From Paenibacillus taichungensis (lineage in GTDB: Bacteria; Bacillota; Bacilli; Paenibacillales; Paenibacillaceae): a stretch of 64,000 nucleotides of DNA. The DNA is taken from contig NZ_QEVW01000001.1 of NCBI RefSeq assembly GCF_003287275.1, forward strand, positions 186,001-250,000, written 5' to 3'. The translations under genes and the position numbers were made by a program. Within the stretch, counting starts at the first letter, position 1; each line of letters begins with the position of its first letter. Below the pieces are notes generated by a model. That model was not told the DNA's origin and did no database searches. It was given only the letters and a program-made list of their open reading frames with translations. Below, piece after piece: positions 26,408 through 35,063 of the stretch.

Positions 26408-26538
26408 TAATCAAAAATGTTTTCGTTTTAGATATCACAGCACTCAGAATGGTATTCGAATAATATGCTTTAAAATAAGGATTTGAAGCGATATACCAGC
26501 ATTTTATCAGAATAATTAGAAAATGTTAACAATAAAAA

Positions 26539-26569
26539 TGTTGACGCTTACATTATGCTATGTTAAATT
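26539..26569 (+). promoter_or_regulatory. Sigma-A-type promoter with cre/LacI-like site
   Basis: TTGACG (26541-26546) and TAAATT (26564-26569) are separated by 17 bases. Overlapping the -35 is TGTTGACGCTTACA (26539-26552), which differs at two positions from the CcpA cre consensus and has the CG-centred dyad of LacI-type operators. The start would leave a leader of about 120 bases before the binding-protein gene. Confidence 0.55.
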
Positions 26570-26696
26570 TTGTTTGTTAAAACCAAACGGTGAAATAACA
26601 AATGGTGGTGGTCATCGAATTTCATTAGGAATATGGAAGTCAGGGAGTTATGCCGGGCCATGATTTGTATACACATTCGGGGAGGTTGTTAAAATC

Positions 26697-28073
26697 GTGA
26701 CTAGAAAATGGAACGTTTTGCCGCTCATGTTATTGGTCGTAATGCTTTTTGTATCCGCTTGCAGTGGTGGGGGGACGGCTCAGCCGACTGATGATGCACC
26801 AGCGAACTCGGGCAATAGCACGGGAACCGTCGAGACAGATAAAGAAGGCGGAACAGAAGAAGTGGCAGTTGATGTACCTGATTTGGGTGGACGTGTCATC
26901 AAGGTTGCGGCCTGGTGGGATCTGAAGCCAGCGGGGGAGACCGCATCGGATAAGGCTAGACTGGATAAAATCGCTGAAGTCGAGAAGAAATACAACGTGA
27001 AAATTGAGTTTGTAAACGTGCCATTCGAAGAATACATGAACAAATTTACCACGACAGCGCTGGCTGGCGAACCGTTCGCAGACATCGTTCAGATGGAGTA
27101 TAAATCCGCATTACCCGCTATCCTCAAAGGGCAACTGCTTCCGATCTCCGAATTCACCACAGCTGAGAATAACATCAACCAAGAGGCAAACCTGATTGCA
27201 AAATACCCTGCCATCGCAGGCAACTACTACGCATTTGAATCTCCAACCAGCATCGGTCTGGGACTTCACTATAACCGTGACTTGTTCAAGAAGCTGTCGT
27301 TACCTGATCCTCAGGAGCTTTATAACAAAGGCGAATGGGATTGGGATAAATTCATGGAACTCGCGAAACAGGCGACAAAAGATACGGATAACGACGGGAA
27401 AATTGACGTATACGGGTTCTCCGGCTGGGCTATTGACGTGCTTCGTCACTTTACTGCAGCCAATGGCGGCACGATCGTAGATGACGAACACTCAAAAGAA
27501 GGATTATCCGATCCGAAAACGATTGAAGCTGCCGAATTCGTCAAACGCCTGTATAACGTGGAGAATGTTGTGAAAGTCAAAACAGGTGACAAAACAAACT
27601 GGGAGGAAAGCAACACATTCAAGGATGGAGATGTGGCCTTGTTCACTGCTGCCGAATGGCAGTTGGGTGATATCACCTTTGCTGCTGGAGTTGTACCAAT
27701 TCCGAACGGCCCTCAGGGCAACAAGGATGTAACATATGCCAACAACGCTGCCTCAGCAAAATTCATTCCAAAAGGTGTGGAAGATCCTAAAATCGTATAC
27801 CAAATCTACGAAGAAACCTTCGACATTCCGCAGATTGAAGAGTACCCAGGTCAGGATTACCTGGAAAGCCGTTATACCGATGAGAAGGACATCGCCATGA
27901 TACGCGAGCATATCGCGGGAACGGGTCGCATCCTGCTGGATGATGCCTACGCAGGCTATCCAATCGGTGACTATGTAAACGACATTATCAAAAACAACGC
28001 TTCCGTTACAGCAACAGCCGAGAAGTATAAAGCGCAGGCACAAGCGGCAGTTGATAAGCTTGGCAAACCATAA
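26697..28073 (+). CDS. Sugar ABC transporter solute-binding lipoprotein (family 1)
   Basis: A 458-residue lipoprotein. The signal peptide ends in the lipobox FVSAC (C22), followed by a glycine/serine-rich linker to about residue 65. The binding-protein fold starts at VIKVAAWWDLKPAGE and includes YAFESPTSIGLGLHYNRDLF and WDWDKFMELAKQATKDTDND, typical of family 1 (MalE-like) sugar receptors. It is the first gene of the uptake locus and probably delivers an oligosaccharide to one of the two permease pairs downstream. The GTG start has GGGGAGG 11 bases upstream. A hairpin after the gene may favour its expression over the genes behind it. Confidence 0.92.
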   Translation: MTRKWNVLPLMLLVVMLFVSACSGGGTAQPTDDAPANSGNSTGTVETDKEGGTEEVAVDVPDLGGRVIKVAAWWDLKPAGETASDKARLDKIAEVEKKYNVKIEFVNVPFEEYMNKFTTTALAGEPFADIVQMEYKSALPAILKGQLLPISEFTTAENNINQEANLIAKYPAIAGNYYAFESPTSIGLGLHYNRDLFKKLSLPDPQELYNKGEWDWDKFMELAKQATKDTDNDGKIDVYGFSGWAIDVLRHFTAANGGTIVDDEHSKEGLSDPKTIEAAEFVKRLYNVENVVKVKTGDKTNWEESNTFKDGDVALFTAAEWQLGDITFAAGVVPIPNGPQGNKDVTYANNAASAKFIPKGVEDPKIVYQIYEETFDIPQIEEYPGQDYLESRYTDEKDIAMIREHIAGTGRILLDDAYAGYPIGDYVNDIIKNNASVTATAEKYKAQAQAAVDKLGKP

Positions 28074-28089
28074 TACCAGCATGATTCAG

Positions 28090-28136
28090 ACAGGGGTGCC
28101 TCGTGTCCGGGCTCATGCACGGGTACCTCTTTTCCT
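28090..28136 (+). terminator. Terminator or attenuator between binding protein and rest of locus
   Basis: AGGGGTGCC...GGTACCTCTTTT, with an inner CGTG/CACG stem, ends in TTTT. Placed right after the highly expressed type of receptor gene, it could lower transcription of the following genes, as in other maltose-type operons. Confidence 0.65.
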
Positions 28137-28189
28137 GTATTACCAATTAGGCATTACTGGCATCAGCCTTGATGAGGAGGGCTCGTAGG

Positions 28190-31117
28190 ATGGCTGGAAT
28201 TCTACAACGAAAGAAATGGATCCTGCCCATAGTCATTGCAGCAGCGGCAGCCTGCGTCATACTTTTGCTTACTTCCGGTGCAGGGGTAAAGAGTGCAGTT
28301 GTGCCTTCTGGCAGTTTGCCTGCCATTGAGGTGGATGCCATCTTGCAGCAGACGAGGCAGAAGAATGGATATGAACAATATCTGTCCCAAGCAGGTGAGG
28401 CCTCAAGACCGAATGTGGATATGACCATCGAAGCAGGAGACTACATACGGGCAGAGGGTGAAGAGGTACGCAAGCTGAATGATTATGAGGGCAAGCCGGG
28501 TGTATCGCTGCATACCGGGGAGACAGGCGGGATCGACTGGATAGTTGACGTGCCGGAAACCGGGATTTACAACCTCTCTGCTGTCTATTTTCCCGTAGAA
28601 GGCAAGAGTTCGGCCATTGAGCGTGCATTGTACATTGACGGTGAACTTCCGTTTGCGGAAGCCGCCTATTTGCAGTTTGACCGCGTATGGGGCAATGAGA
28701 AACAAGCTGTTGAACAGGATAATCAGGGCAATGATCTTCGTCCGAAACAAGTGGAGAAGCCCCGCTGGATGGAGGAAACATTTCAGGACTCGGACGGGTA
28801 TGAACAGGCTCCATTTAAGTTCTATCTGGAAAAGGGGAGGCACACGTTAACGCTAAAATCCTCTCGCGAACCCATGGTCATTCGATCCATACGGCTATTC
28901 AATGAGAAGCCAGCCGTTCCTTATGCGGAAACCGCAGGTTCCAGGCAGACGGATTCTTCCGGTCAGCCTAAGGATGTGCTTATCCGAATTGAAGGGGAAG
29001 CGGCTGTTGCCAAATCTTCACCTACGTTATATCCAACCAGTGAAAGATCAAGTTCAGCTGTAGCTCCGTACAGCGCTTCCCAGGTGCGTATTAATACGAT
29101 TGGTGGTTTTAACTGGCGTCTGCCAGGACAGTGGATCGAATGGGAAGTGGATGTGCCGGAGAGTGGACTTTATCATATCGGTTTTACCACTCAGCAAAAT
29201 TTTGTAAAAGGCATCTATTCCACGCGCAAGCTGACCATCGATGGCGAGATTCCTTTTGCGGAGATGACGAAGGTGCCATTCCGTTACCAAAGCGACTATC
29301 GCATTGATGTGCTGGGCGGTGAGGAAGCTTACAAGTTTCAGTTGGATAAAGGCAAACATGTCATTCGGCTGGAGAACAGTCTAGGAGATTTCGCGCCACT
29401 TATTCGCAATGTGGAGGACAGCTTGTACAACCTGAACTCCATGTACCGGAGAATTCTGATGATTACAGGCACCAAACCGGATGAATTTCGGGATTATCGG
29501 GTGGAGAAGCAGATTCCGAATCTGCTGGAGGTATTTAGCGGAGAAAGCAAGCGTCTGAAGGAAGTGGCAGGGCAACTTCGTCTTCTGTCAGGCCAGTCCA
29601 GCGATCAGGAAGCATTGATCAAAACGATGGCCCAACAGCTGGATGAGATGATCGACAAGCCGGATACCATTCCAAGAAGACTTGCCGCATACAAAACGAA
29701 CACAGGCGGGCTGGGAACTTGGGTACAGCAGGCTCGTGAGCAACCTCTTGAGATTGATGCACTCTATGTAGCTTCATTAGACAGCAGCATTCCCGGAACG
29801 GGTATGGGTCCATTGGCGAAGCTTGGTCATGAAGCGAAGACATTCTATCATTCGTTCTTCATTGATTATAACCAGATCGGGAACGTAGCCACATCAGAGG
29901 ATCAGCGCACGGTGACGGTCTGGATCGGCAGTGGTCGTGATCAGGCGAACACGATGAAAGCGATGATTGATGAGACATTCACACCGGAGAGCGGCATTAA
30001 CGTCAATCTGAAGCTGGTTAACATGGGTACGCTGTTGCCAGCCACTTTATCGGGTGAAGGACCGGATGTAGCGATGCAGATCGGCAATGATCTGCCTGTG
30101 AATTTTGCGATGCGGAACTCGGCGGTGGATCTCACCCAGTTCAGTGACTATACCACGGTAGAACAGGAGTTTAGAGACAGTGCCATCGTACCGTACGCCT
30201 ATGATTCAGGCGTGTACGCTTTGCCGGAGACACAGACCTTTAATATGTTGTTTTACCGAAAAGATGTACTTGCAGAGTTGGGGCTAGAAGTTCCTCAAAC
30301 GTGGGATGATGTTGAGAGCCTGCTGGCGATTCTGAGCAAAAACCATATGGAATTTGGCATGCCGGTGGTGGCCCAGGCCAACATGCAGGGTGTGAACATT
30401 CCGCCTAACTCGCAGTATGCCACGATGCTGCTCCAGAATGGAGGCTCCTTCTATCGCAATGACGGTAAGGAATCGGATCTGGATTCGCGCATCGGGATTG
30501 AGACATTTAAGAAGTGGACAGAGTTTTATACCGATTACAAGCTGGAGCGGGAGTATGACTTTGCCAACCGTTTCCGGACAGGACAGATGCCGATTGGTCT
30601 GACGGATTACACGATGTATAACCAGTTGTCCGTATTTGCACCGGAGATCCGTGGATTATGGGGTTTTGTACCGGTTCCGGGGACGGTGCAGCCGGATGGA
30701 ACATTGAATCGGGACGTTCCGGGTGGCGGCAGTGCGGTCATGATGCTGGAGAGTGCCAAGGATCAGGACGCCGCGTGGGAGTTTATGAAATGGTGGACCA
30801 GTACACCGGTTCAGGCTGAGTTTGGCCGCGAAATGGAAGGGTTAATGGGCGCAGCTGCGCGTTATCCGACGGCCAACATCAAGGCGCTGGATTCACTTCC
30901 GTGGCCTGCTGAGGATTATGCGAATCTGAAAGCACAATTCGAGACGGTAAAGGGAATTCCCGAAGTACCTGGTGGTTATTTTACCGGACGCCATCTGTTC
31001 AATGCATTTTACAAGACGGTTGTTGGCCAAGTAGAAGCCAGGGAATCCATCATGGATTACACCCAGTATATTCAGGACGAGATTCGAGTCAAGCGTAATG
31101 AATTTGGTCTTCCGTAA
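28190..31117 (+). CDS. Membrane-anchored CBM-like/solute-binding fusion protein
   Basis: About 975 residues. One N-terminal transmembrane anchor (KKWILPIVIAAAAACVILLL) has no lipobox. Two similar galactose-binding-type modules follow, at about 75-235 and 265-405. Both contain a DVPE-x-G-x-Y/LY segment (VDVPETGIYNLSAVYFPVEG; VDVPESGLYHIGF) and end in a DKGKH/EKGRH turn. After a helical linker, residues of about 560-960 form a family 1 binding-protein domain (VTVWIGSGRDQANTMKAMID, LPETQTFNMLFYRKDVLAEL, WEFMKWWTSTPVQAEFGREM). The carbohydrate modules could hold polysaccharide near the transporter. The ATG at 28190 follows GAGGAGG by 9 bases. Confidence 0.88.
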   Translation: MAGILQRKKWILPIVIAAAAACVILLLTSGAGVKSAVVPSGSLPAIEVDAILQQTRQKNGYEQYLSQAGEASRPNVDMTIEAGDYIRAEGEEVRKLNDYEGKPGVSLHTGETGGIDWIVDVPETGIYNLSAVYFPVEGKSSAIERALYIDGELPFAEAAYLQFDRVWGNEKQAVEQDNQGNDLRPKQVEKPRWMEETFQDSDGYEQAPFKFYLEKGRHTLTLKSSREPMVIRSIRLFNEKPAVPYAETAGSRQTDSSGQPKDVLIRIEGEAAVAKSSPTLYPTSERSSSAVAPYSASQVRINTIGGFNWRLPGQWIEWEVDVPESGLYHIGFTTQQNFVKGIYSTRKLTIDGEIPFAEMTKVPFRYQSDYRIDVLGGEEAYKFQLDKGKHVIRLENSLGDFAPLIRNVEDSLYNLNSMYRRILMITGTKPDEFRDYRVEKQIPNLLEVFSGESKRLKEVAGQLRLLSGQSSDQEALIKTMAQQLDEMIDKPDTIPRRLAAYKTNTGGLGTWVQQAREQPLEIDALYVASLDSSIPGTGMGPLAKLGHEAKTFYHSFFIDYNQIGNVATSEDQRTVTVWIGSGRDQANTMKAMIDETFTPESGINVNLKLVNMGTLLPATLSGEGPDVAMQIGNDLPVNFAMRNSAVDLTQFSDYTTVEQEFRDSAIVPYAYDSGVYALPETQTFNMLFYRKDVLAELGLEVPQTWDDVESLLAILSKNHMEFGMPVVAQANMQGVNIPPNSQYATMLLQNGGSFYRNDGKESDLDSRIGIETFKKWTEFYTDYKLEREYDFANRFRTGQMPIGLTDYTMYNQLSVFAPEIRGLWGFVPVPGTVQPDGTLNRDVPGGGSAVMMLESAKDQDAAWEFMKWWTSTPVQAEFGREMEGLMGAAARYPTANIKALDSLPWPAEDYANLKAQFETVKGIPEVPGGYFTGRHLFNAFYKTVVGQVEARESIMDYTQYIQDEIRVKRNEFGLP

Positions 31118-31135
31118 GCAGAGGGAGGGTTAACA

Positions 31136-32104
31136 GTGTCACAAATATCACTCCGAGACGGACAAAACAGTCCTCCTGAGAAAACACCAGGCATGGGCAT
31201 GAAATCATGGTGGTCCTGGAAGCTCAAGGAAATGAAGGCCAGCAAACATTCCTATGTACTGCTAGCTCCTTATATGATCCTATTCATCATGTTCACTGTG
31301 ATTCCTGTGGTCATCTCCATCATACTCAGCTTCACCTATTTCAACATGCTGGAGTTTCCGCGTTTTATTGGCTGGCAGAACTATACCCGACTGTTTCTGG
31401 AGGATGACGTATTTCTGATTGCCATCAAAAATACGTTGCTGTTTGCCATTATTACCGGACCTATCAGCTATATTGCCTGTTTCGTATTTGCGTGGATCAT
31501 TAATGAATTAACACCCAAATGGAGAGCATTCATGACGCTGATCTTCTATGCGCCATCCATTTCGGGGAATGTCTACTTTATCTGGCTGATGATATTCTCG
31601 GGGGATCGCTACGGTATAGCCAATGGACTGCTGATCAAATGGGGATTTCTGTTGGAGCCAATCCAGTGGTTGAAGACAGAAGCCTACATTATGCCCATCC
31701 TTATTCTGGTGCAATTGTGGCTGAGTCTTGGCACCGGCTTTCTGGCGTTTATCGCCGGTTTGCAGACCGTAGACCGGACGTTATATGAGGCAGGTGCGGT
31801 GGACGGAATCAAGAATCGCTGGCAGGAGCTCTGGTTTATTACGCTGCCTTCAATGCGTCCGCAATTGATGTTCGGTGCGGTCATTCAACTTACGACCTCA
31901 TTTGCGGTGGCTGATGTATCCATTGCACTGGCGGGGTTCCCAAGTGTGAACTATGCGGCGGAGACGGTGGTGACCCATTTGATCGACTTTGGTACAACGC
32001 GGTTTGAGATGGGATACGCCTCGGCGATTGCAACCGTGCTGTTCATGATTATGGTGGGCACCAACCTGCTGGTGCAGAAACTGCTTCGAAGGGTGGGGGA
32101 ATAG
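31136..32104 (+). CDS. Carbohydrate ABC transporter permease (MalF-like, pair 1)
   Basis: A 322-residue permease with six transmembrane helices. The N-terminal tail of about 40 residues is polar. The ATPase-contacting EAA loop reads EAGAVDGIKNRWQELWFITL. It forms a heterodimer with the next gene product. No ATPase gene is present in the locus, so an MsmX-type shared ATPase encoded elsewhere is inferred. GTG start with GAGGGAGGG about 7 bases upstream. Confidence 0.9.
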   Translation: MSQISLRDGQNSPPEKTPGMGMKSWWSWKLKEMKASKHSYVLLAPYMILFIMFTVIPVVISIILSFTYFNMLEFPRFIGWQNYTRLFLEDDVFLIAIKNTLLFAIITGPISYIACFVFAWIINELTPKWRAFMTLIFYAPSISGNVYFIWLMIFSGDRYGIANGLLIKWGFLLEPIQWLKTEAYIMPILILVQLWLSLGTGFLAFIAGLQTVDRTLYEAGAVDGIKNRWQELWFITLPSMRPQLMFGAVIQLTTSFAVADVSIALAGFPSVNYAAETVVTHLIDFGTTRFEMGYASAIATVLFMIMVGTNLLVQKLLRRVGE

Positions 32105-32106
32105 CT

Positions 32107-32970
32107 ATGGCTGCAATTGCAACAGGCAAAAAGCGGGTAAACCGCTCTTTATCGGGCAGCATCTCCCTGTTTGCCCTTCTGCTCGTATTTGGTGCTTTCA
32201 TGGTGCTGCCGCTGATCTATGCGATCAACAATGCGTTCAAACCGCTGGATGAGATTTTTACTTTTCCACCAACACTATTTGTCAAAAATCCAACGTTCAG
32301 CAATTTCACGGATCTGTTAAATCTGCTGAGTGACTCATGGGTTCCGTTCTCGAGATATATATTCAACACGGTATTTATTACAGGCATTGGCATCGTGGGC
32401 CATGTGCTGCTCGCTTCGGCAGCGGCGTACCCACTCGCCAAGCACAAATTTCCGGGCAAAGTGTTTATGTTCCAGGTTGTTGTGCTTTCCCTGATGTTCA
32501 CGCCTGCCGTGACAGCCATTCCCAACTATATGATCATGTCATGGCTGGGCTGGATTGATACGTATTGGGCCGTCATTATTCCGGCTTTTGCCTATTCATT
32601 GGGTCTGTATCTGATGAAACAGTTCATGGAGCAGATCCCGGATGCATTGCTGGAAGCAGCCAAAATTGACGGTGCCAGTGAATACCGGATTTTCTGGTCC
32701 ATTGTCATGCCCAATGTAAAGCCAGCCTGGCTCACATTGATCATTCTGCTGTTCCAGATGCTGTGGGGCAGTGATGGCAATGGATACATTTACAGTGAAC
32801 AGCTCAAGACCTTGCACTATGCGGCGGGGCAGATCATTCAGGGCGGGATATCCCGGGCCGGGGCAGGTGCTGCGGTAGCACTTATTTTGATGAGTGTGCC
32901 CATTACGCTGTTCATTTTCTCCCAGAGCCGCATCATTGAGACGATGGCTAGCTCGGGCATGAAGGAATAA
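32107..32970 (+). CDS. Carbohydrate ABC transporter permease (MalG-like, pair 1)
   Basis: A 287-residue permease with six transmembrane helices. The EAA loop is EAAKIDGASEYRIFWSIVMP, and the N-terminal region has the MalG-type sequence LPLIYAINNAFKPLDEIF. It is separated from its MalF-like partner by 2 bases. The C-terminal region AVALILMSVPITLFIFSQSR is typical of the class. Confidence 0.9.
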   Translation: MAAIATGKKRVNRSLSGSISLFALLLVFGAFMVLPLIYAINNAFKPLDEIFTFPPTLFVKNPTFSNFTDLLNLLSDSWVPFSRYIFNTVFITGIGIVGHVLLASAAAYPLAKHKFPGKVFMFQVVVLSLMFTPAVTAIPNYMIMSWLGWIDTYWAVIIPAFAYSLGLYLMKQFMEQIPDALLEAAKIDGASEYRIFWSIVMPNVKPAWLTLIILLFQMLWGSDGNGYIYSEQLKTLHYAAGQIIQGGISRAGAGAAVALILMSVPITLFIFSQSRIIETMASSGMKE

Positions 32971-32981
32971 GGGGGAACGAT

Positions 32982-34448
32982 ATGGCACGCACAGTGAAAA
33001 GATGGCTTGTTCTCCTGGCGGCAGTATCGCTGCTGCTGGTGAATGCCGTGCCTGCGGCGGCCTCCCCGGCGCCGTATGAGAGCTATAACTACAACTACTG
33101 GAAAGAGGCTGTTCCTTCACCGGATGCCTATCTGCCCATGCGAACCATCTCGGGCAGCGACCTGGGCATTGGCGAATTCAAAGACCCCGGTGATGTAAAC
33201 GTCTCTCCCTCCGGACAGATTTATATTTTGGATAGCGGCAACAGCCGAATTGTTGTGCTGGACGCGGATTATAAGCTGCTGCGGGTGATTGAAGGATTTG
33301 AGAATGACGGCAGCAAGGAGAGTTTTAATACGCCAGGTGGATTATTCGTGGATGAAGAGGAGCGAGTATATATCGCTGATACGGGGAACAGCCGAGTCGT
33401 TGTGCTGGATGCGGAAGGTCAGCTTGTCCATACCATTACGAAGCCAGAGTCTGATATCCTCGCGACCAATTTTCAGTTCCAACCGCTGAAATTGACTGTG
33501 GATCGGGTAGGCCGGGTGTATGTGGTGGCTCAGGGTGTCTACGAAGGAATTATGCAGTTTGACGAGCACGGTCAGTTCATTGGATACGTTGGTACGAACA
33601 AGGTGGAACGCGACTACGGCGAATATATCTGGCGTATGCTCTCAACCAAAGCCCAGCGGGCGCAAATGGTTTTGTTTGTACCGACCGAGTTTTCCAATGT
33701 CGATATCGACGCCAAAGGGTTCGTATATGCGACCAATATCGACCCGGGTTCCAGCGAACCGATTAAACGTCTCAATCCATCCGGTGAGGATGTGCTGAAG
33801 AGATTTGGTTATTTTGAAGTCAAAGGAGATATCCGATTCCGTAATAACCCGGGTCCGTCCAAGCTGATTGATGTGAAGGTACTTGGCAACGGTATGTACA
33901 GTGTGCTGGATGCGACGCAGAACCGGGTGTTTACTTACGATGATGAAGGTCATCTGCTCTACGTATATGGAGGCAAAGGAAATCAGGTGGGAACGCTCAA
34001 AACACCAGTCGCCATGGAACAGTCCGGGGAACATCAATTAGTGCTGGATCGGGGGAAAAGCAATCTGGTTATCTATGAGCCAACACGGTTTGGAGCCAGC
34101 GTGAATGAGGCGGTTGCCCTTCATTATCAGGGTGAGGATACAGAGGCTGTTCATATCTGGAAAGAAGTGCTGAAGCTTAACGCCAATTATGATATCGCCT
34201 ATATCGGTATCGGCAAGTCCTTACTGATGGAGAAGAAAAACGAGGAAGCTCTGGGTTACTTCGAACTGGGCATGGATCGCAAAAGTTATTCTGTCGCGTT
34301 CAAAAGATATCGGCGAGAGATGATGAAGGAACATTTCGGCACCTTTCTGACGCTTGCCATCGCACTGATTTTCATTCTGATCCTGGTCCGAGTGGCGGTT
34401 AAATGGAGACGGAGGAGGCAGATTGACCGTGAAGCAGGATTACATTAA
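32982..34448 (+). CDS. Secreted NHL-type beta-propeller protein with TPR and C-terminal anchor
   Basis: A 488-residue protein. The signal peptide is cut after about VPAAAS. NHL-type blades follow (GDVNVSPSGQIYILDSGNSR, GGLFVDEEERVYIADTGNSR, VDIDAKGFVYATNI) to about residue 375. A short TPR-like helical region (AVALHYQGEDTEAVHIWKEV) leads to one transmembrane helix at about 448-470 with a basic cytoplasmic tail. The propeller is therefore outside and tethered. Within the sugar locus it may scaffold substrate or partner proteins; no catalytic motif was seen. The gene overlaps the next by 26 bases. Confidence 0.85.
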   Translation: MARTVKRWLVLLAAVSLLLVNAVPAAASPAPYESYNYNYWKEAVPSPDAYLPMRTISGSDLGIGEFKDPGDVNVSPSGQIYILDSGNSRIVVLDADYKLLRVIEGFENDGSKESFNTPGGLFVDEEERVYIADTGNSRVVVLDAEGQLVHTITKPESDILATNFQFQPLKLTVDRVGRVYVVAQGVYEGIMQFDEHGQFIGYVGTNKVERDYGEYIWRMLSTKAQRAQMVLFVPTEFSNVDIDAKGFVYATNIDPGSSEPIKRLNPSGEDVLKRFGYFEVKGDIRFRNNPGPSKLIDVKVLGNGMYSVLDATQNRVFTYDDEGHLLYVYGGKGNQVGTLKTPVAMEQSGEHQLVLDRGKSNLVIYEPTRFGASVNEAVALHYQGEDTEAVHIWKEVLKLNANYDIAYIGIGKSLLMEKKNEEALGYFELGMDRKSYSVAFKRYRREMMKEHFGTFLTLAIALIFILILVRVAVKWRRRRQIDREAGLH

Positions 34449-35049
34449 GTTTCCGCTGCATCTCATTTTTCACCCCATTGATGCATTCTGGGATATCAAG
34501 TCGGATCAGCGGGGAAGGTTGACCGTTGCTTTTGGAGCACTGGCGCTTACCATTATCATGATGATTTTGCAAAAACAATACGCGGGGTTTCTCGTCAATT
34601 ACATCGACCCTCGCACAATCAACAGCATAGGGGAGATAGCAACGGTTGCAGTGCCATTCTTTCTTTGGTGCATAGCCAATTGGGCGGTAACCACCCTGAT
34701 GGAAGGTGAAGGAAAGTTCAGGGAGATTTTTCTGGCAACAGGATACTCGCTTATTCCAATTATTTTGATCTATGTCCCGATGATTATCATCAGCCGGTTT
34801 ATGGTACAGGAAGAGACGGCTTTTTATTATTTGTTTAATAGCATCGCGTTCTTCTGGTTCCTGCTGCTGCTCTTCATTGGCACGATGACGGTACACCAGT
34901 ACACCGTGATCAAAACGATCCTGACGATGCTGCTGACGGTAATTGTCATGGGCATAATCGTGTTCCTCGGAGCATTGGTGTTCAGCATGTTGCAGCAGTT
35001 ATATGAATTCGGTTACAACATCTACCGTGAGTTGATTTTTCGGACCTAA
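34423..35049 (+). CDS. YIP1 family membrane protein
   Basis: A 208-residue protein with about five transmembrane helices arranged as in the YIP1 family. The opening reads FPLHLIFHPIDAFWDIK, and the middle contains FFLWCIANWAVTTLMEGEG followed by FREIFLATGYSLIPIILIY, both typical of bacterial Yip1 proteins. The function in bacteria is unknown. The TTG at 34423 lies behind GGAGGAGG inside the previous gene; a GTG at 34429 is an alternative. The overlap implies coupling with the propeller protein. Confidence 0.85.
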   Translation: MTVKQDYIKFPLHLIFHPIDAFWDIKSDQRGRLTVAFGALALTIIMMILQKQYAGFLVNYIDPRTINSIGEIATVAVPFFLWCIANWAVTTLMEGEGKFREIFLATGYSLIPIILIYVPMIIISRFMVQEETAFYYLFNSIAFFWFLLLLFIGTMTVHQYTVIKTILTMLLTVIVMGIIVFLGALVFSMLQQLYEFGYNIYRELIFRT

Positions 35050-35063
35050 AGGAGGCGGCATCC

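Noticed and set aside
28190..28260. Lipobox in the receptor fusion protein
   Set aside because: The cysteine in AAAAACVILL lies inside the hydrophobic stretch and lacks the L-x-x-C context, so a plain membrane anchor is more likely.
28269..28843. Long minus-strand open frames opposite the receptor fusion gene
   Set aside because: Shadows of the strongly coding plus strand; cysteine-, proline- and histidine-rich translations with no motif.
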